Shown piece after piece: positions 24,390 through 38,670 of a stretch of 64,000 nt of DNA. Position numbers and translations under genes: made by a program. The notes under the pieces are model-generated. The model worked only from the letters and a program-made list of their open reading frames with translations. It did no database searches and was not told where the DNA came from. Position 1 is the first letter of the stretch. Each line of letters opens with the position of its first letter. This stretch comes from Phycomyces nitens (lineage: Eukaryota; Mucoromycota; Mucoromycetes; Mucorales; Phycomycetaceae). The stretch is from NCBI GenBank assembly GCA_022702545.1, contig JAHRBC010000001.1, forward strand, positions 4,278,001 through 4,342,000, given 5' to 3'.

Positions 24390-27300
24390 TTATTCTTCTT
24401 TTCCAGCAACCTCAGTCAATGGTGGCCATGCACTTTCGGAAGTCTTTTCAGTTGCAGCGGCCAACTGCTGCTTCTGTCTCTTCTTGTCCTTCTTTTTTCT
24501 GTTCTTTCTGGCCTTTGCGCTTTGTTGGGAGTCGCTCAGGGTCATTGGAACACTTGTACGAGATCCACACGAATCGTCTTCTGAATGACTATTCTCTGAG
24601 TCTTGTTGTGTGCCATTCTCCACATAAGCACGGGAACTGCAGACTGATGAGTTTTCAGAGTTGTATTCATGTACATGGTTAACCTGTGATGTGACTTCGG
24701 AGACGTGTGTGTCATGTTGAACTATACCAAGACTTTCGGAAACATCCTTTGGCTGGGCGGTGGTAGCGGCTGAATCAGCGGCATCTTCTGGAATGTCCTT
24801 GACTCCTGCCAATGACTCACTCAATATTACATCCTCAACTGAAACTGCTTCCTTTGCATTTTTCTCAAAGTCAAATGTTCCGTTTGCCAGATCAAGTGTA
24901 CTGGGCTCAATATGCTTGGTCGAAAGTCCAGTCAAGCCAGTGGCCAAAGCGACTTCTTCTATAGAGATGGGGGTCTTGGGTTCCTTTGACTTAATATCAA
25001 GCTCTGCTGAAAGGCTGAAGCTGTCTTGAACAGGTGGCTCCTTGCTCAAGCCAGTGAGAGAGTCGACCAGGACTACTTCGTCAAAGGGAGTCGGGTTCAT
25101 GTCACCAGAGAGCTCATGAGTGAGATTGACAAAGATGACAGATGAGGGATCGTCTTTGGATAGGCCAGTTAGATTGTTAACAAGCTGGAATGGCTCTTTA
25201 TCAGATTCGGTAGTATCAGTAGAAGAGTAGTGGAACTCGCTGTTCTGATCATATTGAGAGAGCTCGTCTTCGTTTTCAGCATCACTGTGGTCTCTGTAGG
25301 TGCCGGTCAAAGGATGATCAACAAGTGTCAGCTCGGGAACATCCATAGATTCATCGCTAGACACATCGTTGTGGAAGCTGACAAAGGTCTTGTGGGTCTC
25401 TTCGCCACTGGGAAGGACGCCGGTAAGACCAGAATTATCCAAAGCATGATGATAGTCATACATGCTTTCCTGATCTTCGGTATCGACATGACTCTTGACA
25501 CCTGTCAGACTCAAAGTCAACTGAGTTGCTTCTTCTTCATCTACTGTCAAAGTATCTTGGAGATCTGATGGGAGCTGTACTCCAAATGTGCTTGTTATTT
25601 GTTCATGTTCATATGCATCAGCTGCAAGACCATCTTGATCGTATATGTCACTCTTGACACCAGTCAGGCCATCGGTGAGTTGGACATCAATGTCCTTGAC
25701 TGGGCTGGTTTCTGATGGACTCTGGACACCAAATATGCCTGAGCTTGATAAGTTTTCAGTGGATAAAGGTTCTTCTTGTGCATCTTGGACACCAGTCAAC
25801 CCAGAAGTAAGCTGTACGTGTACTTCTTCTGTCTCAGACGGCTCCTCTAATCGCTGGACGCCAGTAAGCCCAGAAGTCAGTTGGACATCTGTAGCTTGAA
25901 CTTCCTGGGTCTCTTGGTCGTTATCTTGTTTCTGTACACCGGTCAATCCAAAAGTCAGTTGAACAGGGGTATCAGTTTCTTGAGCATCATGTTTGTCTTG
26001 TGGATCGGTTGATGTTTGAACACCAGTGAGAGTGCCTATTTGGAGCCAGTCTTTTGTAGAGCTGCTCTCTGTGTCTTCCTTTAAGGATTCCAATGAAAGA
26101 CCGGTGATGTTTATATTGTCATATTCTTGGGTTTCTTGGTATTCTTCAGTTCCTTGAGTACCCGTGAGAGAGTGGCCGTACAGCTGGAGCGAGTTTAGTA
26201 AGACGGCTTCTTCAGGTGATTTTTGCTTATCTGGTACTCCCGTCAACGTTATTGCCCGCATTGTAGTCACAGGTTTGTATAGACTCAAGCTTGGAATGGG
26301 AAAAGTAAGCTGACCCGTCTGGTTCTCTACCATGACGCGCAACTTTTCAATACGGCCTTCAATTGCCTTGACCGAAGAAGGGGGGAGCTTCTTGATTATT
26401 GTTTGAACCTTGTCTTCGAGGTAGTTTATTTTGGTCTTTGCGTGAACCACGCCAGATAGACGAGGCTTCTGTGTGCTGGCTTTTATGGGACGCTTGTTGT
26501 TCTGAAGGCGACGGAATAGGGATCCCTATATTTTTTAATTTTTTTTTTTGAGTAAATCATTCTAGGGTGTGGACTCCCTGATTTCTTACGTCGTAGGTAG
26601 CCAAGAGGTCCTTCTTCTTTAAATGGCCACGATGGCCCACAAACAGATAGACCGTGCTCCATTCCAAGAACGTCTTTGTCCTATAGAAATGTGTTGGTTT
26701 AACCTTGCGAGACAATAGTGTAGTTGTTACCATTTAGAAAGACTTGTTCCCAGCGAATTTGTTTCATTGACCATCTGAAGCAATTCGATTATGTTTATGG
26801 TCTTCCCAGATGGATCTGCCTTTGCATATGCTGTGAATAAGGCCTCAAATTTCTCAAGGTCAAATTGGCCATTTGTATCGTATGGACCACATGGCTTTAG
26901 AGAGAGAGAGAAAAGATAAACGCGAACAATGAGTTTCGTGTTTTGGGTGTGTGATGATTTACCTCTGGGCTGAATAGGTTAGCTGTGTTTACTCGAAACA
27001 GAGGGTCTGGTATCCATGAGTCTTGTGTTGCATATGAAAACAGGATGCTTAGGATAGCACCAATTATGATACTAAGAAAGACATTGTAACCCAGGCTAGA
27101 GAACCCTTTGTGGACAAGAGCGTGAGTGGGATTGCTTGATGGATAAAGAGTGCTTACCTCTGACTGCATCTAATGGGGTGATGTAGCCCTTGTTGGTTCG
27201 ATCCCAATAGGTCAAATGGTTCTGAATGGTCTAATAAACATTGGTCTTTAGGGATTCCATATGATAAAAGACTTACGGCTTGGTCGTTTGGAGAATCCCC

Positions 27301-27395
27301 CACTATACGAATTGATTTCATGGGTCGGTCTAAGGCAAGGGTTAGCTGGTGTGAGTCAAGAGATTGATCTTACGCTCTTGTGAATTTTTGGGCAT
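24390..27395 (-). CDS. Caleosin-domain protein fused to a long LTGV-repeat acidic tail
   Basis: Caleosins are lipid-droplet/ER proteins with one EF-hand, a hydrophobic hairpin and, in many, haem peroxygenase activity. Spliced exons from ATG 27395 give an N-terminal leader; the first conserved His and a degenerate EF-hand (QNHLTYWDRTNKGYITPLDA); a membrane hairpin (NVFLSIIIGAILSILFSYAT) followed by DSWIPDPLFRV; the region PYDTNGQFDLEKFEALFTAY; and the C-terminal block FLEWSTVYLFVGHRGHLKKK then ATYDGSLFRRL. This is the full caleosin order. The second family His (usual context I-H-x-x-K-H-G-S-D) is replaced by NTANLFSPEPCGPYD. After this core the protein continues in one exon of about 690 codons, Ser/Thr/Glu/Asp-rich, with about 19 L-T-G-[VL] motifs. 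It ends in a Lys/Arg-rich block (KARKNRKKKDKKRQKQQ) and SAWPPLTEV. Ordinary caleosins end near residue 200-300. Confidence 0.85.
24725..26260 (-). repeat. About 19 degenerate L-T-G-[VL] protein motifs
   Basis: Within the caleosin tail, a short motif recurs every 19-48 residues: consensus [VL]-[QL]-L-x-x-x-L-T-G-[VL]-[QKS]. Examples in order are AITLTGV, GHSLTGT, IGTLTGV, TFGLTGV, TSGLTGV (twice), TDGLTGV, LSLTGVK, NSGLTGV, VNNLTGL, VDSLTGL, ATGLTGL and SESLAGV. Spacers are acidic and variable. DNA identity between units is low, so this is an old, protein-level repeat rather than a recent tandem duplication. Confidence 0.85.
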
Positions 27396-28036
27396 TGGTG
27401 TTGGATAAATATATTTGAAAAGTGGTGAAAATAAAGATGAAGAATGGAAGGGGTATTTATATACATCTTGGTTCTCAAGCAAGTGGTTCTCATGCGGAGT
27501 CAATTTGAGATTTTTTTCTTTTTTCTTTTTTACACAAATGCCCGGTCTTGCCTTTATCTTATTTCATCAAACACAAACCTCAGCATAACACATCACATTG
27601 GCACCTATTGTTTATTCATTATTCTTTAAAGAGCACAAATACATCTTGCCATCGTAACACATGTAACACTTGTTTTCCGGGTCTAAATGTACACGACTCA
27701 TGATTTGCGAGCCAAAGAAGAAGAAAAAACAAAAAACAAAAAAAATCCCCCTAACAACAATAGCTGGCAGACTGACACTGTTGCACTCAGTCCATCAAAA
27801 CAACAATACGATAGAGCCACACTTGAGACAAAATAAAGAAAGCCAAAGGTGTCAAGTTAAAAGATATATTTATATATACATATATATATACTTATATATA
27901 TATATATGTTCACTATTGGAGAGAAAATAAAGAATATCGATCAAGATCAAGTAATTTTACTCTTCTTTTCTTGTTGCTCTCCCACGCGCTATAGCCCTCC
28001 TTCCCTTTGGTATTTTCTTTATGTTTAGAAAGAAAG
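27396..28036. other. Intergenic between caleosin gene and RHO1
   Basis: Upstream region of the caleosin gene and 3' flank of RHO1. It contains A-rich runs and a TATATA microsatellite at about 27863-27907. No gene is supported. Confidence 0.6.
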
Positions 28037-31283
<3,247 letters not shown>

Positions 31284-32688
31284 TTAAGGAGTGTCGGTAG
31301 CGGTGTCAGTATCAGTATCAGTATCAGTATCAGTGTCAGTGGCATCAGTAGCGTCAGTAGCATCAGTAGCGTCAGTGGCATCAGTAGCGTCAGTGGCATC
31401 AGTAGCATCAGTGGCATCAGTAGCGTCAGTGGCATCAGTAGCATCAGTAGCATCAGTGGCATCAGTAGCGTCAGTAGCGTCAGTGGCATCAGTAGCGTCA
31501 GTGGCATCAGTAGCGTCGGTAGCGTCAGTGGCATCAGTAGCGTCAGTGGCATCAGTAGCGTCGGTAGCGTCAGTAGCGTCAGTAGCATCAGTAGCGTCAG
31601 TAGCATCAGTAGCGTCAGTGGCATCAGTAGCGTCAGTGGCATCAGTAGCGTCAGTGGCGTCAGTGGCGTCAGTAGCGTCAGTAGCATCGGTGGCATCCGT
31701 AGCGTCAGTAGCATCGGTGGCATCGGTGGCATCAGTATCTGAGTCAGTAGAATCGGTGGCATCAGTAGTGTCAGTATCTGTGTCGGTAGAATCGGTGGCA
31801 TCAGTATCTGAGTCAGTAGAATCGGTGGAATCAGTATCTGAGTCGGTGCTGTCAGTTTCACTGGCGTCAGTGTCTGTGCTCTCAGTTTCACTGGTATCCG
31901 AGTCGGTGCTGTCAGTCTCACTGGTGTCAGTGTCTGTGCTCTCAGTTTCACTGGTATCCGAGTCGGTGCTGTCAGTCTCACTGGTGTCAGTGTCTGTGCT
32001 CTCAGTTTCACTGGTATCCGAGTCGGTGCTGTCAGTTTCACTGGTGTCAGTGTCTGTGCTCTCAGTTTCACTGGTATCCGAGTCGGTGCTGTCAGTTGCA
32101 CTGGTGTCAGTGTCTGTGCTTTCAGTTTCACTGGTATCCGAGTCGGTGCTTTCAGTTGCACTGGTGTCAGTGTCTGTGCTTTCAGTTGCACTGGTGTAAG
32201 TTGAAGTGGGCTCAGAATAACTGGTGATTGATGTGGGAGTAGGGGGAAGAACATTAGGAGCAAGTGCTTTTATGATATCTCCAAACAAGGGGATGGCATT
32301 CGGAAGGTTTGTAAGTGGGTTGTCATTGCGGTCTACAAGCGGAAATTAGTAGGAAATCCGAGCTCTATACACAATCTACTTACACAAGGCACTCTGAACG
32401 TATGCGGTACTTGTTAAAGTAATCGTGCTTGTAGCTGTAAGAATTGTATATGGCTGTACTTCCTCGTAGACGGCCACGTATGTTGTTCCACTAATGACAA
32501 CAAGGTCACTGGAAACAATCACGGTAGGCCCATAATCCAGTCTCTTCATCAATCTAAGGAAATGGAGATTGATAAGAAATTGGGAATTTTCTTTGAATAA
32601 GAGTATGTTACCCAACATGGTCCTCAACCGAAGCTGAGACCATAGCAGCGCATATGGCAAAGAGCGAGAAGGGAGCAAAGACTTTCAT
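31284..32688 (-). CDS. Secreted Thr/Asp-rich low-complexity repeat protein
   Basis: Three exons. Exon 1 starts MKVFAPFSLFAICAAMVSAS, a clear signal peptide. Exon 2 encodes a short folded-looking stretch (VISGTTYVAVYEEVQPYTIL) typical of fungal surface proteins. Exon 3 encodes DRNDNPLTNLPNAIP, a linker, then 20-residue T-S-E-T-E-S-T-D-type repeats and finally about 45 tandem D-A-T triplets, ending TATDTP and a stop at 31284-31286. There is no GPI signal, so it is probably a cell-wall or secreted acidic mannoprotein with many O-glycosylation sites. The repeat leaves other frames on both strands open; these are shadows. Function is unknown. Confidence 0.75.
31330..31735. repeat. 9-bp tandem repeat encoding (Asp-Ala-Thr)n
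   Basis: Tandem 9-bp units such as GTCAGTAGC and ATCAGTGGC vary only at third positions (GTC/ATC, AGC/GGC), preserving D-A-T on the minus strand for about 45 units. The synonymous variation shows selection on the protein or old expansion. Confidence 0.9.
31850..32190. repeat. 60-bp tandem repeat, about 5-6 copies
   Basis: A 60-bp unit repeats nearly perfectly from about 31860 to 32190 (20 residues each, Ser/Thr/Asp/Glu-rich on the minus strand). Copies differ at a few positions (for example GTCAGTCTCA versus GTCAGTTGCA). This is recent tandem duplication, in contrast to the older 9-bp array next to it. Confidence 0.9.
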
Positions 32689-33831
32689 GCTTGCAAAAAG
32701 TCAGATGAATAAAATGGGGTATAATGGGTATAATGATCAGTTAATTTCCTTTGTGTATGACTTTTTATACCCTATTGATTTATATTTTCCCCCTAGAAAT
32801 TATTTGTGAGATCTCCGTTGGGATGAACTGTAAAAGAATGCTTTTTGAAGGGCATTCTCCGTCTCATTCTTGCCTAAAATGCTATTAATTTTCGACACTC
32901 TGGTAAAAACACTCTAGATAGGATTAATTGCACAATTTTCCACAGAGACGTGTACCCTAGTCTTTGCTATTATATATATATAGATATATATAGATATATA
33001 TGTATATATGTATATATAGATGACCTTTTGATGGTTTGATACCTTTTATAAAGGCTATCAAGACTAAATAAAAGAACAACTCTATATTATCCAGTGTAGT
33101 ACGCTATAATGTAAAGATGTATATTACAACATAATATATTCTTATCCAGTTTATGACGATCCTTCTGGTGCGATTGTATTTTAGACTAAACCAGTATGTA
33201 AGCCACCTAATTCGATTCGAATCACCCAAGCATGGCATTTCAGCTATGCATCTAGTTGATCTTGTAGTAACAACCCTCATTGAGCTCAACTCAAATCTTG
33301 GGGTTGTCTCAATTGCTTTCAAAGGTATATAACTAGCCTTCGTAACGAGTAATATAATCATGGCTTCTAAAATATGCTTACTATCAAATGAATCAGGAAT
33401 TAAAGAAAAACGTGTAGAAATATACACCAAGGTGAGATTTTCTAGTCTTTTTGTGTGTGGTTTATACTCTTCTGAATAGTTATTTTGCAATGCTCATGCG
33501 ACCAACTGGATTAATGCTTAGCACACGATTATATCACGTTTTACTCGACATCAATATATGCTATTATTTAAAATCTCTTGGAAATGATGGTATACTATAG
33601 AAAAGAAAGACAAAATTCTTTTATAAACCATTTTAGTTTTAGCCAAAGAGAATGAAACTGGTCTTTCAGCTCTCTAGCCCTATCCCCGTCTGGACCTCTA
33701 TCAAAATCTCATTGACAATAAAGAGAAACATAGGGAGAAAGAGAGAAAGAGAAAGAGAAAGAGAAAGAGAGCTCCAAAGATAATTTACATTTTAAATTTT
33801 ATTCTGGAACATATAGATTTCCTAATATGTA
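32689..33831. other. Intergenic
   Basis: Promoter side of the Thr/Asp-rich gene; a TATAGATATA repeat lies at 32970-33020. A minus-strand 128-codon frame at 33104-33490 has no start-proximal promoter, intron signals or known motif. A purine repeat (GAGAAA)n sits at 33740-33772. Confidence 0.5.
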
Positions 33832-35442
33832 TCAAGACATGATTACATCCTCTTCAAACAAAACACATCGCAATAATTCTGCCACAACCCAACAGTTCAG
33901 ACTGTTTCCAAGCAGCTTGTAACGCTGGTTGAGTGTCACACTATCGGGAAAATCAAGATGTGGCATGCATGTTGGAGGAGAGAATGGTCTGGGTTCCTTT
34001 TTTGAATACGGTAGGTTGGTGACTTGAAGCTGGTAGCCTGGCCCAGGAAATGCATGCAGGCGTGAGATTTCGGTGGGTGTCAGGAAACGAAGGCCAAGCG
34101 CTACAAGTGAAGGAGGATCATTCCAATCATATTCAGTAATCTAAACAAATCCAACTGGTTAAAATAAGCCAGCGAGATCAGGAAGCCGATAATACTTGCG
34201 TCCATTTGCTTTGTCTGAACCAAAGACCCGCTAGTCATGATATGATGGGACCCATATGCCTTGATAATATATTAGTCTTGGGCTATATTTGTTTGAATGA
34301 ATAAGCCTTACCTTTGTGACGCACGAAGTTATTTTATCGGTAGAACGAACAATGTCTGTCAACCCTTGTCAATAAATATCTTTAGATCTAGATTGGCATT
34401 GACAAGCTTACCCAGTCGGAAACCATGTAGCTTTAATATATATTTTGCTGGAACTAGGTATTTTTCCTCTCCTCTGGAAAGCGTTTCAAAAAATGACCCC
34501 AGTTCAGGAACATCGTTTTGCATTTCATTACTGCCTGAAAATGGCCAACTAGTATGTATAACACTTGTCTCCATATAGTCAGATACTTCTTTGGTGGCCG
34601 GGTTGGATCTACGGCGGGCAGTGAGATAGTATCTCATGCGATGATTAGGGACACCTAGTTGTTCTGGAGTCAAGAGGCATTCATTGATCTCATAGTCCAT
34701 GGTGTCAAGTTGGCGAACAAGCCTCTCTCTAGATTGAGAAGTCTGGAAACTTATAAGTCGAGGAAGATATGGCGAATAGATTTACCTCAAAGTTCTTGAC
34801 ATTTTCAACAAATATATACTTTGGTGGAGTTGAAAGCTTTGGAAGCATATCAATAAGATGGACAAGAGCCTTTGCTCGAGGGTCTTCAATGTCTTGCATT
34901 TTTCCACCTCTTGTGTAAGGCTATATTAAAAGTATCGATATTCGTTGTTTCTTTGGGCAATTTTGGATTTTGTGCCTTACTTGACAGGGTGGGCTTACAA
35001 GCCAGCAGCTGGCATCTAATCTTTTTGAACAAGAATAATTGAATAACCTGTACAAAAGGGTTCGTTGACTCACTTTTCGATATCCTTTGCTGTCAAGCGA
35101 TCGATAGTTTTCTGTCAATATTGCCAAATTGAAACAAACAAAAAAAAACTATGATTAATTGTGCTTATATAGTAATTTCCTTTGGATAATAATAAATACC
35201 TTGGAAGGGTTCTTTTGAAAGTTATGAAGATAAACCTTGTTGGCAATCTCATTGACATCAAATGCTTCTACTACATGGGCACGGATTTTGGCAATGTTGA
35301 GAGCATAGTGCTAGAATGTTCAGTAATGTTAATCTAAGTCTTCTTTCGGTCCAGGTCCAGGTCCAGGTTTCGGTTTTGGTTTTATTATTACCAATCCTCC
35401 AATGCCACAAAAGAATTCTATGCATCGAACTGGATCTGTCAT
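33832..35442 (-). CDS. DNMT2: Dnmt2-type tRNA (cytosine-5) methyltransferase
   Basis: Dnmt2/Pmt1 homologues methylate C38 of tRNA-Asp using SAM. Six or more exons give motif I CIEFFCGIGGL after MTDPVR; VEAFDVNEIANKVYLHNF; the catalytic motif IV SPPCQPYTRGGKMQDIEDPR, joined across an intron; motif VI FVENVKNFE; motif VIII-like QLGVPNHRMRYYLTARR; the Dnmt2-specific region SCVTKAYGSHHIMTSGSL, where the family's CFT is CVT; and the C-terminal motif X LLGNSLNCWVVAELL. The stop TGA is at 33832-33834. The catalytic Cys and the ENV motif are intact. No replication-foci or other maintenance domain is present, which supports Dnmt2 over a DNA-maintenance enzyme. Confidence 0.92.
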
Positions 35443-37405
35443 GGTATTAATGGTAGCCAGACCCCAAAAGAAAAAATTCGCAGAGTGGATTTATGCGCTC
35501 TTTAAATCATTAGGTCTACAACAAAGACAGATTGATATTAAATAAACCTCGTCCTTTGACAATTACAGGCTGTCAATAGATTGATTGATAATTGAATGTA
35601 CTGGTTAATGGTTGTTTAGTTTATTAAGCCAAATGATTCAAAGAGAACCTAGAGAAATATACGCAAATGCATGTAATTATTTAGAAACAAAAAGGGGGTG
35701 TTAAAGATCAATTCAAACTATATCTTACATGTGGTTCTTAAAATTGAGGTGGCTATGAAGAGAAGAATGACTAGAAAGTTACCATTATAAATAAATTACA
35801 TGAGCCATAAGTTTGTTTGAACCAAGCTTATTGTGTGAGCAAAAAATAAGAGTATTCTAGTAAACGCAATACTTTATATAGGTAAAAGATGGGTATTTTA
35901 GCAATAACCCTTTTGAATATAATGGTATGCATTTCTCTACTTTTATTTAGCCTGTAAAATGCATGCGATAATTTATGAGAAAGATTGATATTTTCGCACC
36001 ACATTTTTAGACTTTTGCAATGTCTTGGTTAGTTTTGAAAGAAATCGTCCAGGATTGCAATCAATTTAACTGATCAATCTGGCCATCTTAAGCCACAAGG
36101 TAATATATTAAGGTAAGAGACCTGGTTACACCAGATAATAGCCTACATGCTTGGTTCTGAACCAAAAAAACCTTTTTAAACAATAATTGTGGGCCAAAGG
36201 CTGGACTATTCATGTCCAATTGCATAAATATATAATATCTTTTTTATCTTTACTAAAACCAATATGTGCTTCTTTGTACCTGTATTTAATAATTGGCTAA
36301 AGGAGCCCAATTATCGATTAGTATTGACAGTAAGGATATAAAGAGATTAATCTTGTTTAAATTCTCTTTTATATGTGTATATATATATTCTTTTGACAGC
36401 CTTTACAGGTGATAAACACGTTTTAACTTTACTATACTTTTTGGTATAGGCTTTTATTTCCAAATAACTAGAGGTTTCCAAGTGAAATTAATACACCCAA
36501 CTCTACGTGTGATATGTGATCTATAAGCTAACGGACCGACAAGAGTATTTTAAATAGCCTGGTTTATAACATTGGATTGTTCAAGAGTACAAATGGAAAA
36601 TAAAGTCTTTATAAACAAAATCAAAATGCCTTTTTGTTCTTCTATTTAAGACCAAAGGCTCTTTATCAAACGTTGGTAAGAAGCTATCCCAATAGGTCTT
36701 GATCTCTTGTGTTTAAATAATACATATATCTAAAATGCTTTGATGTTTCAAAGGCTCTTTGCGTGTATAAATGCTACGCTCGCGATAAAAATCTTGTATT
36801 GTAATGCGGCATTGAATTGGTGGGTAGTGGCAGCTGTTTTGAACAACTTGTGATAACCAACCTGCTATTTTTTAAGAGAGACTGAATTGAATAGACCAGC
36901 CAGCAGTTGACTCATGGTTCATGTCGTAAAAAACAAAAACAAAAACAAAAAATTAATATATATATAAAAGGAACCAATTGGACAGGTAAGACAAAGGCTG
37001 CCTAATTTAATGGCAGTAAAGATGTATCAAAAAATATATAGAATGTAAATATTTGTGTCATTCTATAGTTGTACAAATCAATTTCAAGAATACGGTTTTT
37101 TTTCTTTTTGGTCTATAAAACATCATGAAAAAGTTCATTAAAGAGTATCGTCTGTCAAACGTAGATTCCTCTTCGTTATACTGGTTTCTCTTGTTTCCTT
37201 ACCCTTGGAGAAATATCCAGCGGGGCCAATGGAATTCAAATACAGTATCCCAAAGTACAGTCCAGCACAAAAACTTTTATTGACAGCTGTTTTCAATATG
37301 GACTGGCAATCGTGTTTGGCCTCCGATTCCACCGTTCGACCTGGAAAGTGTATTTTGGTATCCGCCACCAGGCCAAGGCTGTTTGACAGTGTTTATAAAA
37401 AGACC
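35443..37405. other. Intergenic; possible small divergent ORF at 37138-37368
   Basis: About 2 kb of AT-rich sequence. Near its end a minus-strand 76-codon frame (37368-37138) starts MADTKIHFPGRTVESEAKHD and has a GTAAGG that could be a donor. It is antisense to an in-frame upstream extension of the SAM-carrier frame (37205-37405). At most one is likely coding; neither is annotated as a gene. Confidence 0.45.
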
Positions 37406-38486
37406 ATGAGCAACGATAACCTAGCACGTCCAGTGTACCATGCTAATATCAAGCAGGCCTTGGTTGCAGGTGCACTTGCAGGAACAGCAGTAGATACTGC
37501 CTTGTTTCCATTGGGTAAAAAAAAAGAAACCGGCTCGGAACTGTTATTTCCATAGTACTTAGCTCATTTACAGACACCATCAAGACACGCCTGCAATCAC
37601 AAGCTGGATTCATCGCCTCGGGTGGATTCCGTGGTGTTTATTCTGGTCTTCTTTCTGCGGTTATTGGAAGTGCCCCAAATGGTAAATCTCTGTTTGCCTT
37701 GAGAAAAAGACTCATTGATTGTTTTGTTTAGCCTCATTGTTCTTTGTCACATACGAATCCATGAAGAGGCTCCTCAGTGCCTCTATAGATAACCCCCAGT
37801 ACGCACCATTTGTTCACATGACAGCTGCCTCGTTTGGTGAAATTGTAAGTCGATTGGATGTCTATTGCACATATCTCACAACGCGTTTCTCCAAAAAAAA
37901 AACAAGTCTGCCTGTACTGTGCGTGTACCTACAGAAGTTATCAAACAACGTATGCAGACAAAGCAATTCCAGGTCACCTCTTCAGCAGTATCGCATGTCA
38001 TCCGAACAGAGGGTATCCTTGGATTCTATCGTGGATTTCTGTCTACTGTAGCCAGAGAGATCCCATTTACCTGTATTCAGTTCCCCCTGTATGAGTATTT
38101 CAAGAGTGCCTATGGTACTTACAAGGGTCGTCCTACTGAACCTTATGAGGCTGCAATGTGGGGTTCTCTTGCTGGTGGTATCGCAGCTGCCATTACAACC
38201 CCTTTGGATGTCTGCAAAACCCGTATCATGCTTTCTCACAAGGTAAATTAGCCATTCAACTTGGCTTGCTTATTAATGGATATTTCAGAACCAGGCCGTC
38301 AAGCAATACACTGGAATCATCTCAACCATGAAGCGTATTGTTGCTGAAGAGGGCCCACGCGCATTGCTTTCTGGCATTGGACCCCGTGTGATGTGGATCT
38401 CAATTGGAGGAAGTATCTTCTTGGGTGTGTATGAAAAGGCTGTCAAGACATTTGCACAGTCCCAGATGTTGGAGGATCGGCGGTAA
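37406..38486 (+). CDS. PET8: Mitochondrial S-adenosylmethionine carrier (Pet8/SLC25A26)
   Basis: Imports SAM into mitochondria in exchange for S-adenosylhomocysteine. Five or six exons give three mitochondrial-carrier repeats with signatures [16 protein letters not shown] and PLDVCKTR; the PTE form in repeat 2 and [16 protein letters not shown] are characteristic of the SAM carrier. The N-terminus is [20 protein letters not shown]. The start at 37406 fits family length; the frame is open upstream to 37205 but that part has no carrier features. The C-terminus is [18 protein letters not shown]. It ends tail-to-tail with UTP12, 184 bp apart. Confidence 0.94.
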
Positions 38487-38670
38487 ATTTAGAATATTAA
38501 CATGGTCTTTTGGACCTTTTGTTCCTACAAATGATAAAACCTAATACATGCTGTACATTATAAAAATAACAATCATTGTTCTCAAGAGATTCTGTAGGAT
38601 TCATATTAAATGTACTTCTTTTGTTTTTTGTTTTTATTTGTTCAACATGAATTGTGTTCTAGTGTGTTTA

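Noticed and set aside
33211..33222. GATTCGAATC resembling a tRNA B box
   Set aside because: No A box, acceptor stem or anticodon loop could be fitted around it.
33104..33490. 128-codon minus-strand frame
   Set aside because: No motif, no splice signals, no promoter; composition like chance in AT-rich DNA.
37138..37368. Divergent 76-codon ORF antisense to the upstream extension of the SAM-carrier frame
   Set aside because: No homology recognised, starts only 38 bp from the SAM-carrier ATG, and the opposite strand is equally open.
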